Positions 1 to 9,783 of a stretch of 64,000 bases of DNA are shown piece by piece; the stretch's first letter is position 1; each line of letters opens with the position of its first letter. The position numbers and the translations under genes are program-made. The stretch is from Pantoea sp. Eser (GTDB lineage Bacteria; Pseudomonadota; Gammaproteobacteria; Enterobacterales; Enterobacteriaceae). The stretch lies in assembly GCA_009830035.1 (NCBI GenBank), contig SZZY01000001.1:1-64000 (forward strand). The letters are read 5' to 3'. Under the pieces are notes generated by a model that was not told where the DNA came from, ran no database searches, and saw only the letters and a program-made list of their open reading frames with translations.

Positions 1-117
1 CCCGCTCACCCCCCAGGGGCGGGGATGCCAGCCATTGTCGTGACGGGGTTCGATAATACAGCCGCTTAATAATGTTATCAGCCCGACTACCGAAGCGACT
101 TTAATTATTCTCTTCAT
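1..117 (-). CDS. Small predicted lipoprotein, partial (C-terminus beyond the window edge)
   Basis: The minus strand opens at 117 with ATG and reads MKRIIKVASVVGLITLLSGC, which is a type II signal peptide: two basic residues near the start, a hydrophobic core, and a lipobox LLSGC with the cysteine at residue 20. The mature part is rich in His, Trp, Pro and Gly. A GAGGAG ribosome-binding site lies about 9 bases upstream. Only 39 codons are inside the window, so the family cannot be named. Outer-membrane or periplasmic anchoring is inferred from the lipobox. Confidence 0.6.
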   Translation of the reverse strand, partial: MKRIIKVASVVGLITLLSGCIIEPRHDNGWHPRPWGVSG

Positions 118-379
118 AGGAAACGTCTCCTCTTTTCCAATGACTACGACGCTATGCTGGAAAAGTGGAGTGAAGATGCAGGAAATGTATATTTATTTAT
201 GCAGATATTACTGAATATTTCAGTTTGCGGAATCTGGCGTCGGGAAAAGAGAAGGAAATAAGGAAGGGCTGAATAACGATTATTTTCTGCGAGAATAATC
301 TTAAAAGCAAGCGAAAATAATTCTCATTTAAAATAAATTATAGCTACATTATTCGCAGACGTTTTAACAGGAGAAAAAC
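118..379. promoter_or_regulatory. Divergent intergenic region, AT-rich
   Basis: This 262-bp stretch separates the divergent lipoprotein and SMP-30-like genes. It is clearly more AT-rich than its surroundings, especially at 180-370, and must hold both promoters. I could not assign convincing -10/-35 pairs or an operator. An AGGAG sequence just before 380 serves as the ribosome-binding site of the right-hand gene. Confidence 0.4.
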
Positions 380-1258
380 ATGGCTCATGAAGTGAAAAAT
401 GTACTGACATTGCAGGCTGAGCTGGGCGAATGCCCGCTCTGGTCAACAGAAGAGCAGGTGCTGTGGTGCGTCGATATTCTGGCACCGGCGATCCACCGTT
501 TTGACCCGCTCAGTGGAGAACTGCAGACCTTCCCCCAGCCGGAAGAAGTGGGCTGTATCGGCTTACGTCAACAGGGCGGCCTGATTGCCGCCTTGCGCAG
601 CGGCGTCTGGCTGTTGGACGAGCAGGGTAAACCGCAACAGAAGGTAGCGGACAATCCGGGTGAAGCCGCGCGCAGTCGCTTTAATGATGGCCGGGTCGAT
701 CCGTGGGGCAACTTCTGGTGTGGCAGCCTGTGGGAACCGCAAGACAAAAATGGCGGCCTGCTATGCCGGGTTACGCCGGAACTGACGCTGGAGATCAAAG
801 CGCGGGACATCAAAATCTCTAACGGCGTGGCGTTCTCTCCCGATCGTCACTGGATGTATCACAGCGACACGCCCAACGAGGTGCTGTACCGCTATCCGTT
901 AGATAGCCACGGCGAACCGGGCGAGCGCAGCGTTTTCCGCCGCTTCGACGCCGCTGGTGGCTTACCGGATGGCGCCGCGGTCGACAGTGAAGGCTATTAC
1001 TGGTCGGCCCAGTTCGATGGCGGACGGGTAGTGCGTATCGATCCGCAGAGTGGCGAGATTGTTGATGAGATCCTGCTGCCGGTGAAATGGCCTACCATGG
1101 TGGCGTTCGGCGGGGCCGATCTGAAGACCCTGTTTATCACCAGTTCGCGTGAAGATCGCACAGAAGAAGAGCTGACACGCTACCCTGAATCAGGCGATAT
1201 TTTTGCGGTTGAGCTCGACGTGGCGGGTATTGCAGAGCCGCGTTTCCGCGGCCCGTAA
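380..1258 (+). CDS. SMP-30/gluconolactonase-family sugar lactone hydrolase
   Basis: The 292-residue product has the length and motifs of the SMP-30/gluconolactonase six-bladed beta-propeller family, which hydrolyses aldonolactones with a bound divalent metal. The expected ligands are visible: Glu17 in LGECPLW, Asn in ISNGVAFSPD around residue 147, and Asp in GLPDGAAVD near residue 200. There is no signal peptide, so it should be cytoplasmic. A good ribosome-binding site precedes the ATG. It ends 3 bases before the convergent MFS pseudogene. The reading frame is intact. The substrate (glucono-, galactono- or another lactone) cannot be told from sequence. Confidence 0.85.
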   Translation: MAHEVKNVLTLQAELGECPLWSTEEQVLWCVDILAPAIHRFDPLSGELQTFPQPEEVGCIGLRQQGGLIAALRSGVWLLDEQGKPQQKVADNPGEAARSRFNDGRVDPWGNFWCGSLWEPQDKNGGLLCRVTPELTLEIKARDIKISNGVAFSPDRHWMYHSDTPNEVLYRYPLDSHGEPGERSVFRRFDAAGGLPDGAAVDSEGYYWSAQFDGGRVVRIDPQSGEIVDEILLPVKWPTMVAFGGADLKTLFITSSREDRTEEELTRYPESGDIFAVELDVAGIAEPRFRGP

Positions 1259-1261
1259 ATA

Positions 1262-2488
1262 TTAATGGCGCTGCAACACTGCCTTACCGACCACCGGTTG
1301 ATGCGGCAAGCGAATGGTCAATGACAGTAACAGCGAAATCACCAGCAGGGTCATAATCAGGCTAAAGGTGACGGTAAAGCCACCGAATAGCGATGCCACC
1401 AGTGAGCCCATTACGCTGCCAATACCAAAGCCGAGATAGAGCAGGCCATAGTTTTTGGTCAGGTTGTTGAGGCCAAAAAAGTCACTGACCAGCGAGGGAA
1501 ATACGGTAATGGTGCCGCCGAAGCTGAAGGCGATACAGGCTAACGACAGGAAGAAGGTGGTTTCATTCATGTGGGTAAACAGCAGGATGCTCATTCCCGC
1601 CAGCGAAACCACCTGCGCCAGCGAAATCACTCGGATACGCAACATCTTGTCAGATAAGATGCCCAGCACCAGGCGCCCGCCCAGGTTAGCAATGGCAATC
1701 ACCGTAACGGCATTGGCGGCAGTCTGCGTGGTCAGATGTACCAAGCCTTCACCGATATCCTTCGCCACACCAATCACGTACAAACCGCTCATGCAGGCCG
1801 TCAGGAACATCAGCGCCAGCATCCAGTACTGTGGCAGACGTACCGACTGCGCCAGCGTGTAATCGCGTGTCTGCTGCTGGCTGGCGCTGGCCGCACTTTG
1901 CGGCGGGGCATCACGCATCAGCAGGGCACCGAGTATGATCATCGTCATCGTCATCGCCAGCACGCCCCAGATAATAAAAGCCTGTTCCAGGCCGACATAG
2001 GGCAGCAGCGCGCCGCAGATAAATTTGAAGCCTAGGCTGCCAAGTCAGTATGCACCAATCGTGCAGGCTGAGATCATGCCTTTGCGTTCCGGGAACCACT
2101 TAACACAGTTTGATAGCGTCATCAGATAACCGGCGCCATCAGCCAGACCGACCAGCAGGCCGGCGCTGAGGTAGAGCATCATCAGGTTGTCGGCATGTGC
2201 GGTCAGCCAAAACCCTGACGCCATCAATATACCGGCACCGATAGTGACGCGCCGTACACCAAAACGTTCCTGAAGTTTTCCCGCCAGCGACGAGGCGATA
2301 GCCAGGCCTAAACTCAGCAGGCCAAACGAAAACGCTACCTGACTGATCGACGCATCCAGTTTTTGCGACAGCTGGCCGTTTAATAAACTCCATGTATAAA
2401 CCGATCCCAGCGCGAACTGGGTAATCACCGTTCCGATCAGTGTGAGCCAGCGGGTGCGCTGGTGCGAAGCCTGTTGAGGCTGGTTCAT
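1262..2488 (-). pseudogene. OFA-type MFS transporter (YhjX-like), one nonsense codon
   Basis: The minus-strand frame from ATG 2488 (MNQPQQASHQRTRW) to 1262 encodes about 408 residues of a 12-helix major facilitator carrier resembling E. coli YhjX of the oxalate/formate antiporter family. One in-frame TGA at 2045-2047 interrupts it after MISACTIGAY, where relatives have Gly (YhjX-like CTIGSYGLGS), so GGA to TGA is likely. The frame is otherwise continuous on both sides. The break falls mid-protein, so a functional carrier is unlikely without readthrough. With only one lesion it is among the younger pseudogenes here. Confidence 0.85.
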
Positions 2489-2753
2489 GATTTTCTCTCC
2501 CGTCCGGGAATCTGGAAACTGCGGACAGAATAGGGCAGCCTTACGCGCGCAAGGCGAACAACGGCATGAACGGAAGCGGACGCGGCATGACATGCCGCTG
2601 AGAGGGTATGAACGGCATCGGCTGAGAGGTAACTAAAGCGGCAGCTTAATGAGTAAGGGTAAGTAGCCGTAAGATAGTGTTTCACTGAGGCGATTATGCC
2701 TGCAGCTTTCCAGATTTTTTGCTAGGCTAATGGTTCACTTATCAGGAGGAAAT

Positions 2754-2990
2754 ATGAAAGACCGGACATATGAATCCATCACCAGTGAAGATGAAGTTTG
2801 CTGCATTATCGGTCGGGCAGTGATTGAACTGAGTGCTGAACAACAGCCTGTGACCAAATCGACGCTGGCGCTCAAACTGCTGTCGATGGCCGATCGCGAT
2901 AGTGACGATGAGCGTGTACTACTCTACTGGATTGCACGTAAGGCAATCAATCAACCACAAAAACTCATTCAACAGCAGCAATGGGTATGA
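2754..2990 (+). CDS. Small YmgB/AriR-like protein
   Basis: The start at 2754 is chosen because AGGAGG lies 7 bases upstream; the frame opens further upstream but without such a site. The 78-residue product is acidic and helical, with the pattern of the YmgB/AriR/YcgZ family: an LxxAVxxL helix, then 'vT...tL...L', then a final helix ending in a basic stretch. E. coli members are linked to biofilm and acid-stress control and work as small dimers. The family call rests on this pattern and length only. The gene stands alone between two pseudogenes. Confidence 0.5.
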   Translation: MKDRTYESITSEDEVCCIIGRAVIELSAEQQPVTKSTLALKLLSMADRDSDDERVLLYWIARKAINQPQKLIQQQQWV

Positions 2991-3026
2991 CGCTCATCCG
3001 GACGCGGGCCGCAGCCCGCCTCCTCG

Positions 3027-3915
3027 TCAGACAATAGCGCGGCGACGGCTTGTCGGCCAGCGGGCAAACATCACCAGGCTGCCCAGCAAAATCATGACAA
3101 TGCCAGGGATGGCGCTGGCATGCCATTGATAACCCTCATTACGGGTAGAAAACTCCAGCGCAACCAGCATCTTGGTATAGGTGGCCCGGCTGGCACCGAT
3201 GCGACCCACCAATGTAAAATAGGCACCAAAACCCATCACCGATCCGACTATCGCCAGATAGCTCAGCGCCGCCAGCCATTGCCCGTTCCAGTTGGGATAG
3301 AGTGAAACGCCCTGCAGCAGTGATACCAGCGCCATTAGCAGCGCGCCATAGAACATGCCATAACTGTTGGTGGTCAGCACATCCCGTTGCCGCCGCTGGT
3401 GGCGCTGACTGATCATATTGCCGAACGAAAAGCCCAGTGTGCCAAGCGCGCTCAGTCCAATCCCCCACAGCAATTTGCCAGACGCCTGGGTGTCACGCAG
3501 GTCATGCCAGAACAGCACCACGATCCCCGCCATACCCAGCAGCACTGCCGGAACAGACGCGGCGAAGGGCTTGGCCGAAGAAAATCCAGCTGTTGATGGC
3601 ATTATACATCACGGCCATGGAAAAAATGACCGACTCCAGGCCGCTGCTGATATACCCGGACGCATAATAGAAGCAGACAAAGTTGAAGCCAAACACGCAG
3701 CCACCCTGCAGCAGGTAGAACAGATGATTGTGCAGGCTGAGGCGATGCAGGCGTTTCACCGCCTTAAGCAGCATTAACATCACCACTGAAGCCAGTAAAA
3801 AGCGCCAGAACACGGCAACGGTCACCGCACTGGTGCCAACCGACTGTTGCGCATAGATGGCAATCCAGGTAGTGCCCCAGATCAGCACCACAGAGAGATA
3901 CAAAAACAGGTTCAT
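3027..3915 (-). pseudogene. EamA-family (DMT) transporter, frameshifted
   Basis: The minus strand from ATG 3915 (MNLFLYLSVVLIWGTTW) reads the first half of a 10-helix drug/metabolite exporter, including the typical LIWGTTWIAI first helix. Near 3560-3575 the frame breaks after NAINSWIFFGQ, and the second half continues in another frame to 3027. The loop before the last helices is a few residues shorter than usual, suggesting a further small in-frame loss. It is divergent from a broken AraC-family gene, the usual layout of an exporter and its regulator. Confidence 0.85.
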
Positions 3916-4093
3916 CGTCGCGTTCCTTAGTCTAAAGTGCGGAGTCTGCGGCTTTAGCGCGGGCGGCGCTTGCATCGGACTGCGGCAGATTTGCAAAATC
4001 TTGCGCATTTTTATCAGGCGTCCCGATGTGGCCTGTTCTCTGTCCCGCCAGATCCGTAAACTGGTTTCCTGTTCCTCTGAAGCTGATACCCGA

Positions 4094-4976
4094 ATGCGTA
4101 GTTACCAGACCTTTGAAACCCTGCAACGCCATAAAACGCAGCTGGGCGATCGGGTGGAACTGCGCAATGGCCTGCAACTGGCGGCCTGGTTTAACAGCGG
4201 CGATCGCTTGACCACGCTCAGCGATCGCCACACGCTGAGCCTGTATGTGGAAGGGGGTTACGATACCTAGCATAAAACCGCGCAGGGCTGGCGCAATGGC
4301 GGCGGACCGGATCGTTTCTGCCTGATGCCGGCGGGCATTGGATCGAGCTGGGATCTGCGCGCCGATCTCGCCTTTGTCCATCTGTACTGCAGCGAGGCTC
4401 AGCTGCGCCAGCTGGCTGAACAGGTGTGGGATCGCAGTCCGGCGCAGTAAAATCTGCACGAGAAAATCTTCTCCGCCGACCCGCGCATTACCCAACTCTA
4501 TGCCATTTTTTGCTGAGCTGCGACTGGCAACAGCCTGCCAGCCAGCTCACCCTGAGCAGTGCGACAACCTTGTTGCTGGCTCATCTGCTGCAGCAATATA
4601 GCGAAGTACAGTAGCAACTGCCTCAGGTGCGGGGCGGGCTGGCACCTGCCGTACTGCGTCGGGTGCTTGAGTTTATCTATGCGCACCTCGATCGGTCGCT
4701 AACGCTGGCCGATCTGGCGAGCGAAGCGGCGCTGAGTGAGTTTCACTTTGCCCGTATGTTTCGTCACTCAGCGGGGGAGGGGCCCCTCACCAGTTCGCGA
4801 TGCAGCGCCGTATGCTACGGGCCCGGATGCTTTTGATGCAGCCAGCATTAACCCTGACGGGTATCGCGCTGCAGTGCGGTTTTCACTCTTCCAGCCACTT
4901 CAGCCACCGTTTTCGTCAGGTACAAGGCGCTACGCCCTCGGCTTACCGCAAGGCAAAGCATCGCACGCTGGATTAA
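4094..4976 (+). pseudogene. AraC-family transcriptional regulator, multiply broken
   Basis: From about 4094 the three plus-strand frames together spell an AraC/XylS regulator: an N-terminal sensing domain (FETLQRHKTQLGDRVELRNG) and a C-terminal double helix-turn-helix (LEFIYAHLDRSLTLADLA, FHFARMFRHS, then GIALQCGFHSSSHFSHRFRQ). I count in-frame stops at 4268-4270 (TAG), 4448-4450 (TAA) and 4612-4614 (TAG), with frameshifts near 4505 and 4785. The start is approximate. It is one of the most degraded genes in the window. It is divergent from the EamA pseudogene and probably controlled it. Confidence 0.8.
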
Positions 4977-5093
4977 TGGTCATGACATTTTGCGGCAATA
5001 AGCGCAGAACGCTACCACCGCAGGCTGCGATAACTCTGCACCGCGCTTAACGTCTGGCCGTTGTCGTGCGGTGTCGTTCGGCGGTCAGACAAC

Positions 5094-5114
5094 GAAAACC
5101 TCGCCGAAGCGAGG
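5094..5114 (-). terminator. Rho-independent terminator
   Basis: Read on the minus strand, GCCTCGC-TTCG-GCGAGG followed by TTTT forms a strong tetraloop hairpin with a U-tract. It lies just past the end of the small frameshifted gene at 5135-5343. Confidence 0.75.
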
Positions 5115-5134
5115 CCGTTTGCAGCCCCAGGTCG

Positions 5135-5343
5135 TTACTGAAGGGAGAACTGCCATGAGCCCATCGGCTTGCGCACCAGCGTCATGGTTTTTTCCTCGCC
5201 ATCAATCACCACATAATACTGTTCATTTATTGAGGCCTCGGGGAAAGGATTCATTTCCTTCTATAGCGTACGGTGATTTTGTTGCCGAACACCTCTGCAT
5301 CAGCCTGCTGACCAAACTGGGGCACAGTAATTTTCTTTTTCAC
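5135..5343 (-). pseudogene. Small hypothetical protein, frameshifted
   Basis: A minus-strand GTG at 5343, with AGGA about 8 bases upstream, opens MKKKITVPQFGQQADAEVFG and stops early at TGA. Removing one A and one C near 5240-5260 joins it to INEQYYVVIDGEEKTMTLVR, which ends at TAA 5135-5137, giving a roughly 68-residue protein with its own terminator. I do not recognise the family. Its place beyond the 3' end of a tRNA gene suggests it may have come with an integrated element, but no integrase is visible. Confidence 0.45.
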
Positions 5344-5390
5344 GCTTTCGGTCCTCGTTTTAATCAATCGGGGTCTAAACCCACACTATT

Positions 5391-5528
5391 TTACTCATTT
5401 TCCGCTGCGGATTCGTCGTCAGGACAATGTTTCACACTCCTCTGCAGCGTCTCCTTATCCAGCATGGCTGCGGTCAGCGGCTTTTTCAATCTGGCGTTTC
5501 TCCCTCGCCAGGCCTGTACCGGGTTCAT
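5391..5528 (-). pseudogene. Possible IS3-type OrfA fragment
   Basis: This 45-codon minus-strand frame contains GRNARLKKPLTAAMLDKETL, which resembles the leucine-zipper end of IS3-family OrfA proteins ('EN-RLKKLLAE-MLD-E-L'). The helix-turn-helix expected upstream is not readable in one frame, and no OrfB or terminal repeat is seen. If the match is real, only a fragment is left. The resemblance is short and may be chance. The rest of 5344-5691 shows nothing I can assign. Confidence 0.25.
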
Positions 5529-5691
5529 TGCGGGCATTTTCCTTTTCGAATGTGGGAAACGGCGCGCAGCCGAGCGCGTTTATCCGGACTCATAGCGGGC
5601 TTTCAGCAAACGCTGGCGAACGGTAGTTTGGCGCAATGCCTGATGCAATCGGGTTTTGACGAACAGAAGAGGCGGCGGGAGAATTGATAAA

Positions 5692-5766
5692 TGGTGTCCC
5701 CTGCAGGAATCGAACCTGCAACTAGCCCTTAGGAGGGGCTCGTTATATCCATTTAACTAAGAGGAC
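5692..5766 (-). tRNA. argW: tRNA-Arg (anticodon CCU)
   Basis: The minus strand folds into a full cloverleaf of 75 nt including an encoded CCA: acceptor GTCCTC pairs near the 3' end, the anticodon loop is CTCCTAA (anticodon CCU, reading AGG), and the T arm has GGTTCGATTCC. It is nearly identical to E. coli argW and, as there, lies next to yfdC. In E. coli the argW 3' end is a prophage attachment site; here the 3' side faces a debris zone. Confidence 0.95.
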
Positions 5767-5844
5767 GACGGCGCGCAGCAGTATAGCGCAGATAGGCGCA
5801 GAAATTCACTACGACGCCGTGCGTTTGCTCATTCCGACAGCAAC

Positions 5845-6774
5845 TTAACCGTTTTGCTCTTCACGCTGACGGCGCTTCTCCTGCTTTTTTTGGTCAGCCT
5901 TGGCTTTGGCGACAGCCGCTTCGCTCATGTCGTTGCGGATCTGCGCATTGCTGATCAGGGCAAAAATCAGGGTGCCGCCGGTGATGTTACCTAAAAGCGT
6001 AGGCAGGGCGAATGGCCAGAAAAATTCGTGCCAGGGAATGCTGCCATTAAACACCAGATAGAGCACCTCCACCGAACCGACCACGATATGCGCCAGACCG
6101 CCCAGCGCCGCCAGCCAGGTCATCATCACAATTATCACCAGTTTGGCCCCGCCGGCAGAAGGGAACATCCACACCATAGTGGCGATAATCCAGCCGGAGA
6201 TCACCGCATTGGCAAACATCTCGCCAGGGGTGTTTCCCATCACTTTCATACTGATGTTGGTAAACGCCTGACGGGTCGCATCATCAAAAATCGGCATCTC
6301 ATTAAACGCCAGTGCGCCCAGCGCGGTGCCAATCAGGTTGCCCAGCAGCACAAAGCCCCATAAACGCAGCAGCAGACCGACGTTCCCCCAGGTCGGTTTA
6401 TGCATCACCGGTAATACCGCCGTCACGGTGTTCTCGGTAAACAGCTGCTGGCGCGCCATAATGACAATCACAAAACCAAAGGTGTAACCGAGATTTTCCA
6501 GTAAAAATGCGCCGGGTACTCCGTCGAGATGAACCTGGAAAATCCCTTTCGCCATCAGCGAGGCGCCCATTGATAATCCAGCTGCAATGGCTGACCAGAG
6601 CAGGGCCATGCCGTCGCGCTCCAGCTCTTTTTCCCCATCCTGACGGATCTCTTCATGTATCGCCGCCGCACGTGAAGGTAACGCCTTCTCATCGACTTCT
6701 ATTTCCGTTCCCTCGTCCTTTTCATCGCTTTCAACGTCATTGTGACCCTGTTGGTTACCTGATGAAGGCTTCAT
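5845..6774 (-). CDS. yfdC: Formate/nitrite transporter-family inner membrane protein YfdC
   Basis: The 309-residue protein matches YfdC of the FNT family, pentameric channels for small monovalent anions. A hydrophilic acidic N-terminus of about 55 residues (ESDEKDEGTEIEVDEKALPS) precedes six hydrophobic segments, and the tail is basic (KADQKKQEKRRQ). The substrate of YfdC is not established. The ATG at 6774 has GGAGAAA upstream. It is intact, transcribed away from ccm, and sits beside tRNA-Arg. Confidence 0.88.
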   Translation of the reverse strand: MKPSSGNQQGHNDVESDEKDEGTEIEVDEKALPSRAAAIHEEIRQDGEKELERDGMALLWSAIAAGLSMGASLMAKGIFQVHLDGVPGAFLLENLGYTFGFVIVIMARQQLFTENTVTAVLPVMHKPTWGNVGLLLRLWGFVLLGNLIGTALGALAFNEMPIFDDATRQAFTNISMKVMGNTPGEMFANAVISGWIIATMVWMFPSAGGAKLVIIVMMTWLAALGGLAHIVVGSVEVLYLVFNGSIPWHEFFWPFALPTLLGNITGGTLIFALISNAQIRNDMSEAAVAKAKADQKKQEKRRQREEQNG

Positions 6775-7016
6775 ATTTTCTCCTGGTGATAGTGCTGTGG
6801 CGTAATAAGCGTAGCTGCTTTTTATTTGCCGATAATGTAACGGTGGATATGAATAAGCGTAACAAGCTTTTTCGCGGCTGCATTTTTAAGCAAACAGCGT
6901 GGCGGACCGCACATATCGCCTCCTGACGGTCCGTCTCAACGACGGTGCAGACTTCGGCCCACAGCGACATTATGGTATTATCTTGGCCTCTTTTTAGCTG
7001 GTGCGATTCCCCCTTA

Positions 7017-7634
7017 ATGTTGAAAATCATTACGCTCTCTTGTGTTCGCGATGACCGGACGCTGTTCCATCGGCTGTCGTTCAGCGTCAAAGCAGGTGAC
7101 ATTGTGCAGATTGAGGGACCGAATGGCGCCGGTAAGACCTCGCTGTTGCGCTTGCTGGCGGGATTAAGCCGGGCAGAACAGGGCGAGATACACTGGTACG
7201 ATCGGCCGATCCAGCAGCAGCGTGAACGCTGGCACGCATCGATGCTCTATCTGGGGCATCATCCCGGCGTGAAAGCCGTGCTCTCCCCGCTGGAAAATTT
7301 GCGCTTTTACCATTCCGATTGCGATGACGCGCAGATTTTTGCTGTGCTGGAAAGCGTCGATCTGCTGGGTTACGAAGAGGTGCCGGTAGCGCAGCTGTCG
7401 GCAGGCCAGCAGCGGCGGGTCGCGCTGGCGCGTTTGTGGCTGAGTCGCGCCACCTTATGGATTCTGGATGAGCCGCTGACTGCCATCGACAAAACGGGCA
7501 TCGAAAAATTAATGATGAAATTTGCTCAACATGCCGATAACGGCGGAGCGGTGATCCTGACTACCCATCAGGATTTGCCCGGCCAGACGGCGCGGGTGCG
7601 TAAAATTCGCCTGAGCGCGGCGGAGTTAATCTGA
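7017..7634 (+). CDS. ccmA: Cytochrome c maturation ABC transporter ATP-binding protein CcmA
   Basis: CcmA is the ATPase of the CcmABCDE complex that releases holo-CcmE. I start at ATG 7017 (MLKIITLSC), giving 205 residues against 207 in E. coli; the upstream extension of the frame is not conserved. Walker [10 protein letters not shown], signature [14 protein letters not shown], Walker B LWILDEP and the switch histidine in TTHQD are all present. Its stop overlaps the ccmB start. The reading frame is intact, yet five genes downstream in this operon are broken, so it is probably no longer useful. Confidence 0.92.
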   Translation: MLKIITLSCVRDDRTLFHRLSFSVKAGDIVQIEGPNGAGKTSLLRLLAGLSRAEQGEIHWYDRPIQQQRERWHASMLYLGHHPGVKAVLSPLENLRFYHSDCDDAQIFAVLESVDLLGYEEVPVAQLSAGQQRRVALARLWLSRATLWILDEPLTAIDKTGIEKLMMKFAQHADNGGAVILTTHQDLPGQTARVRKIRLSAAELI

Positions 7635-8278
7635 TGCTGTTCCGTCTCATCCAGCGTGAATTGCGCATTGCTTTTCGTGGCGGGGCCGATGTGGTTAATC
7701 CGCTATGGTTTTTTCTGATCGTCATCACCCTGTTTCCGCTGGGTATCGGACCCGATCCGCAACAGCTGGCGCGCATTGCGCCCGGCGTCGCCTGGGTCGC
7801 CGCGCTGCTGGCGCTGGAGCGGCTGTTTAGCGATGATTTTATCGATGGCTCACTTGAGCAACTGCTGCTGCCGACGCCCCTGCCGGTCACGGTGCTGGGT
7901 AAAGTGATTGTGCACTGGCTGGTGACTGGCTTGCCGCTGATTGTACTGTCGCCGCTGGCGGCACTGCTGCTATCGCTCGATTTTAATAGCTGGTGGGCGA
8001 TGGCATTAACGCTGCTGATCGGCACACCGACCCTGAGTTTTCTCGGGGCGATTGGCGTCGGGTTGACCGTCGGTTTGCGGCGAGGCGGCGTGCTGCTCGG
8101 CCTGCTGGTGCTCTCGCTGTCGATTCCGGTGCTGATTTTTGCCAGTGCGGCGATTGAGGCCGCCGGGCAGGGCTTACCGATTGGCGGCTATCTGGCGATC
8201 CTGGGGGCGATGTTGCTGGTCAGCGCCACCCTGTCACCGTTCGCGACCGCGGCGGCGCTGCGGATTACCCTGCAATGA
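7634..8278 (+). CDS. ccmB: Heme exporter subunit CcmB
   Basis: This 214-residue, six-helix inner membrane protein is the permease partner of CcmA. It starts with [15 protein letters not shown], overlaps the ccmA stop (TGATG), and has the family's usual length. No lesion is visible. Like ccmA, it survives inside an otherwise disrupted operon. Confidence 0.92.
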   Translation: MLFRLIQRELRIAFRGGADVVNPLWFFLIVITLFPLGIGPDPQQLARIAPGVAWVAALLALERLFSDDFIDGSLEQLLLPTPLPVTVLGKVIVHWLVTGLPLIVLSPLAALLLSLDFNSWWAMALTLLIGTPTLSFLGAIGVGLTVGLRRGGVLLGLLVLSLSIPVLIFASAAIEAAGQGLPIGGYLAILGAMLLVSATLSPFATAAALRITLQ

Positions 8279-8322
8279 CCTCGTCTGACCGGCGCGGCGA
8301 CCCATAATTTACCGAAATGTGA

Positions 8323-9070
8323 GTGGCTGATACGTGGAAAGCGTTACATCAACTGGGGAAACCCGAGCGGCTCTATTAGGTCTGGTCGGCTGATACCTTG
8401 GTTCGCCGTGCCGGGTCTGGCGTCGTTGCTGTTGGGGTGGATCTGGGGATTTGGCTACGCACCGGCTGATTATCAGCAGGGCGACAGCTTCCGCATTATC
8501 TATATCCACGTTCCGGCCGCGATGTGGTCGATGGGCATCTACGCCTCAATGGCGATTGCCGCTTTTTGCGGGCTGGTGTGGCAGCTGAAGATGGCCGATC
8601 TGGCCTCTGCCGTGATGGCACCGGTCGGCGCGGTGTTCACCTTTATTGCGCTGGTTACTGGCTCGGCGTGGGGAAAACCGATGTGGGGCACCTGGTGGAT
8701 CTGGGATGCGCGCCTCACCTCAGAGCTGGTGCTGCTGTTCATCTATATGGGGATTATTGCGCTCTATCACGCCTTTGATGACCGCCGTACAGCCGGGCGT
8801 GCCGCCGGTATCCTGATTCTGGTTGGCGTCGTCAATCTGCCGATCATTCACTTCTCGGTACAGTGGTGGAATACCCTGCATCAGGGCTCGTCCGGCATAC
8901 TGCAGCAGGCAATTGCGCCAGTGATGCGCACCCCGCTGCGCTGGTCGATTCTCGGTTACCTACTGCTGTTTCTCACCCTGACCCTGATGCGGTTACGTAA
9001 TCTGATTTTATTAACCGAACGCCATCGCCCGTGGGCAATCAGCGTGGCCAACAAGGGAGAGAAAGCATGA
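8323..9070 (+). pseudogene. ccmC: Heme lyase CcmC, broken near the N-terminus
   Basis: The E. coli-like start is recognisable at GTG 8323 (MADTWKALHQLGKPERLY). It meets TAG at 8377-8379, where E. coli has Gln, and a frameshift follows within about 7 bases. The rest is open from about 8384 to 9070 and includes the tryptophan-rich heme-handling motif (GKPMWGTWWIWDARLTSELV) and the flanking His residues. A GTG at 8408 could start a 220-residue form, but it lacks most of helix 1 and has no ribosome-binding site. Confidence 0.85.
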
Positions 9071-9300
9071 CGCCGGCATTTTCGTCATGGCACGCCTTCT
9101 TCGCCATGGGCGGTTACGCCTTCTATGTCTGGCTGGCCGTCGCCTGTACCTTAATCCCGCTGATCGGTCTGGTGTTGCATACCCTGCTGACACGCCGTCG
9201 TTTACTGGCGGAGATTCGCCAGCGCGAGGCGCGCGAACGTCGCATCCGGGCAGCGAAAAGTAAAAAAGCCACCGCTGAAGCTGCAGGAGAAAGCTTGTGA
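9067..9300 (+). CDS. ccmD: Heme exporter protein CcmD
   Basis: This 77-residue, single-helix protein (MTPAFSSWHAFFAMGGYAFY) is the small adaptor that holds CcmE to the CcmABC complex. Its ATG overlaps the ccmC stop and its stop overlaps the ccmE GTG start, as usual in this operon. The C-terminal half is charged and cytoplasmic. It is intact. Confidence 0.88.
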   Translation: MTPAFSSWHAFFAMGGYAFYVWLAVACTLIPLIGLVLHTLLTRRRLLAEIRQREARERRIRAAKSKKATAEAAGESL

Positions 9301-9783
9301 ATATCCGTCGACGTAATAGTCTGTATGCCGTGCTGGCGATTCTGATCGGCCTTAGCCTGGCCACGGGCGCTGGTGATGTACGCGCTGCGCTCGAACATCG
9401 ATCTGTTTTATACCCCGAGTGAAATTCTGTATGGCAAAGGCGAGGCGCATGAAGTACCGGAACCGGGACAGCGGCTGCGCGTCGGCGGCATGGTGATGCC
9501 GGGCAGCGTCAAACGCGATCCCAACACCCTCGCCGTTTCGTTCAAGCTTTACGATGCCAGCGGCGTGGTGAGCGTCAGTTTTGAAGGAATTTTGCCGGAC
9601 CTGTTCAGGGAAGGGCAGGGCATGGTAGCGCAAGGGGTGCTGGAGACCGGCAACCGGATTATCGCCAAGGAAGTGCTGGCGAAGCACGATGAAAAATATA
9701 CGCCGCCGGAGATTGAAGACGCGATGAAGAAAAATCACAACGGCCCGCAGTCGCTGTATCAGCCGGGAAAACAATCATCATGA
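9297..9783 (+). pseudogene. ccmE: Heme chaperone CcmE, one-base insertion
   Basis: GTG 9297 opens [19 protein letters not shown], the cytoplasmic start and membrane anchor of CcmE. An extra G in the GGG run at 9365-9367 shifts the frame inside the anchor, near residue 23. The periplasmic heme-binding beta-barrel is intact in the next frame to 9783, including the heme-binding histidine in [12 protein letters not shown]. The total length is 3n+1, consistent with a single inserted base. CcmE is essential to the pathway, so this lesion alone should stop system I cytochrome c maturation. Confidence 0.9.

Noticed and set aside
2045..2047. Selenocysteine or programmed readthrough at the internal TGA of the OFA-type carrier.
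   Set aside because: Relatives have Gly at this position, the family does not use selenocysteine, and I see no stem-loop of SECIS type next to the codon.
3004..3019. Hairpin GCGGGC-CGCA-GCCCGC between the YmgB-like gene and the EamA pseudogene.
   Set aside because: There is no U-run on either strand, so it is not supported as a terminator.
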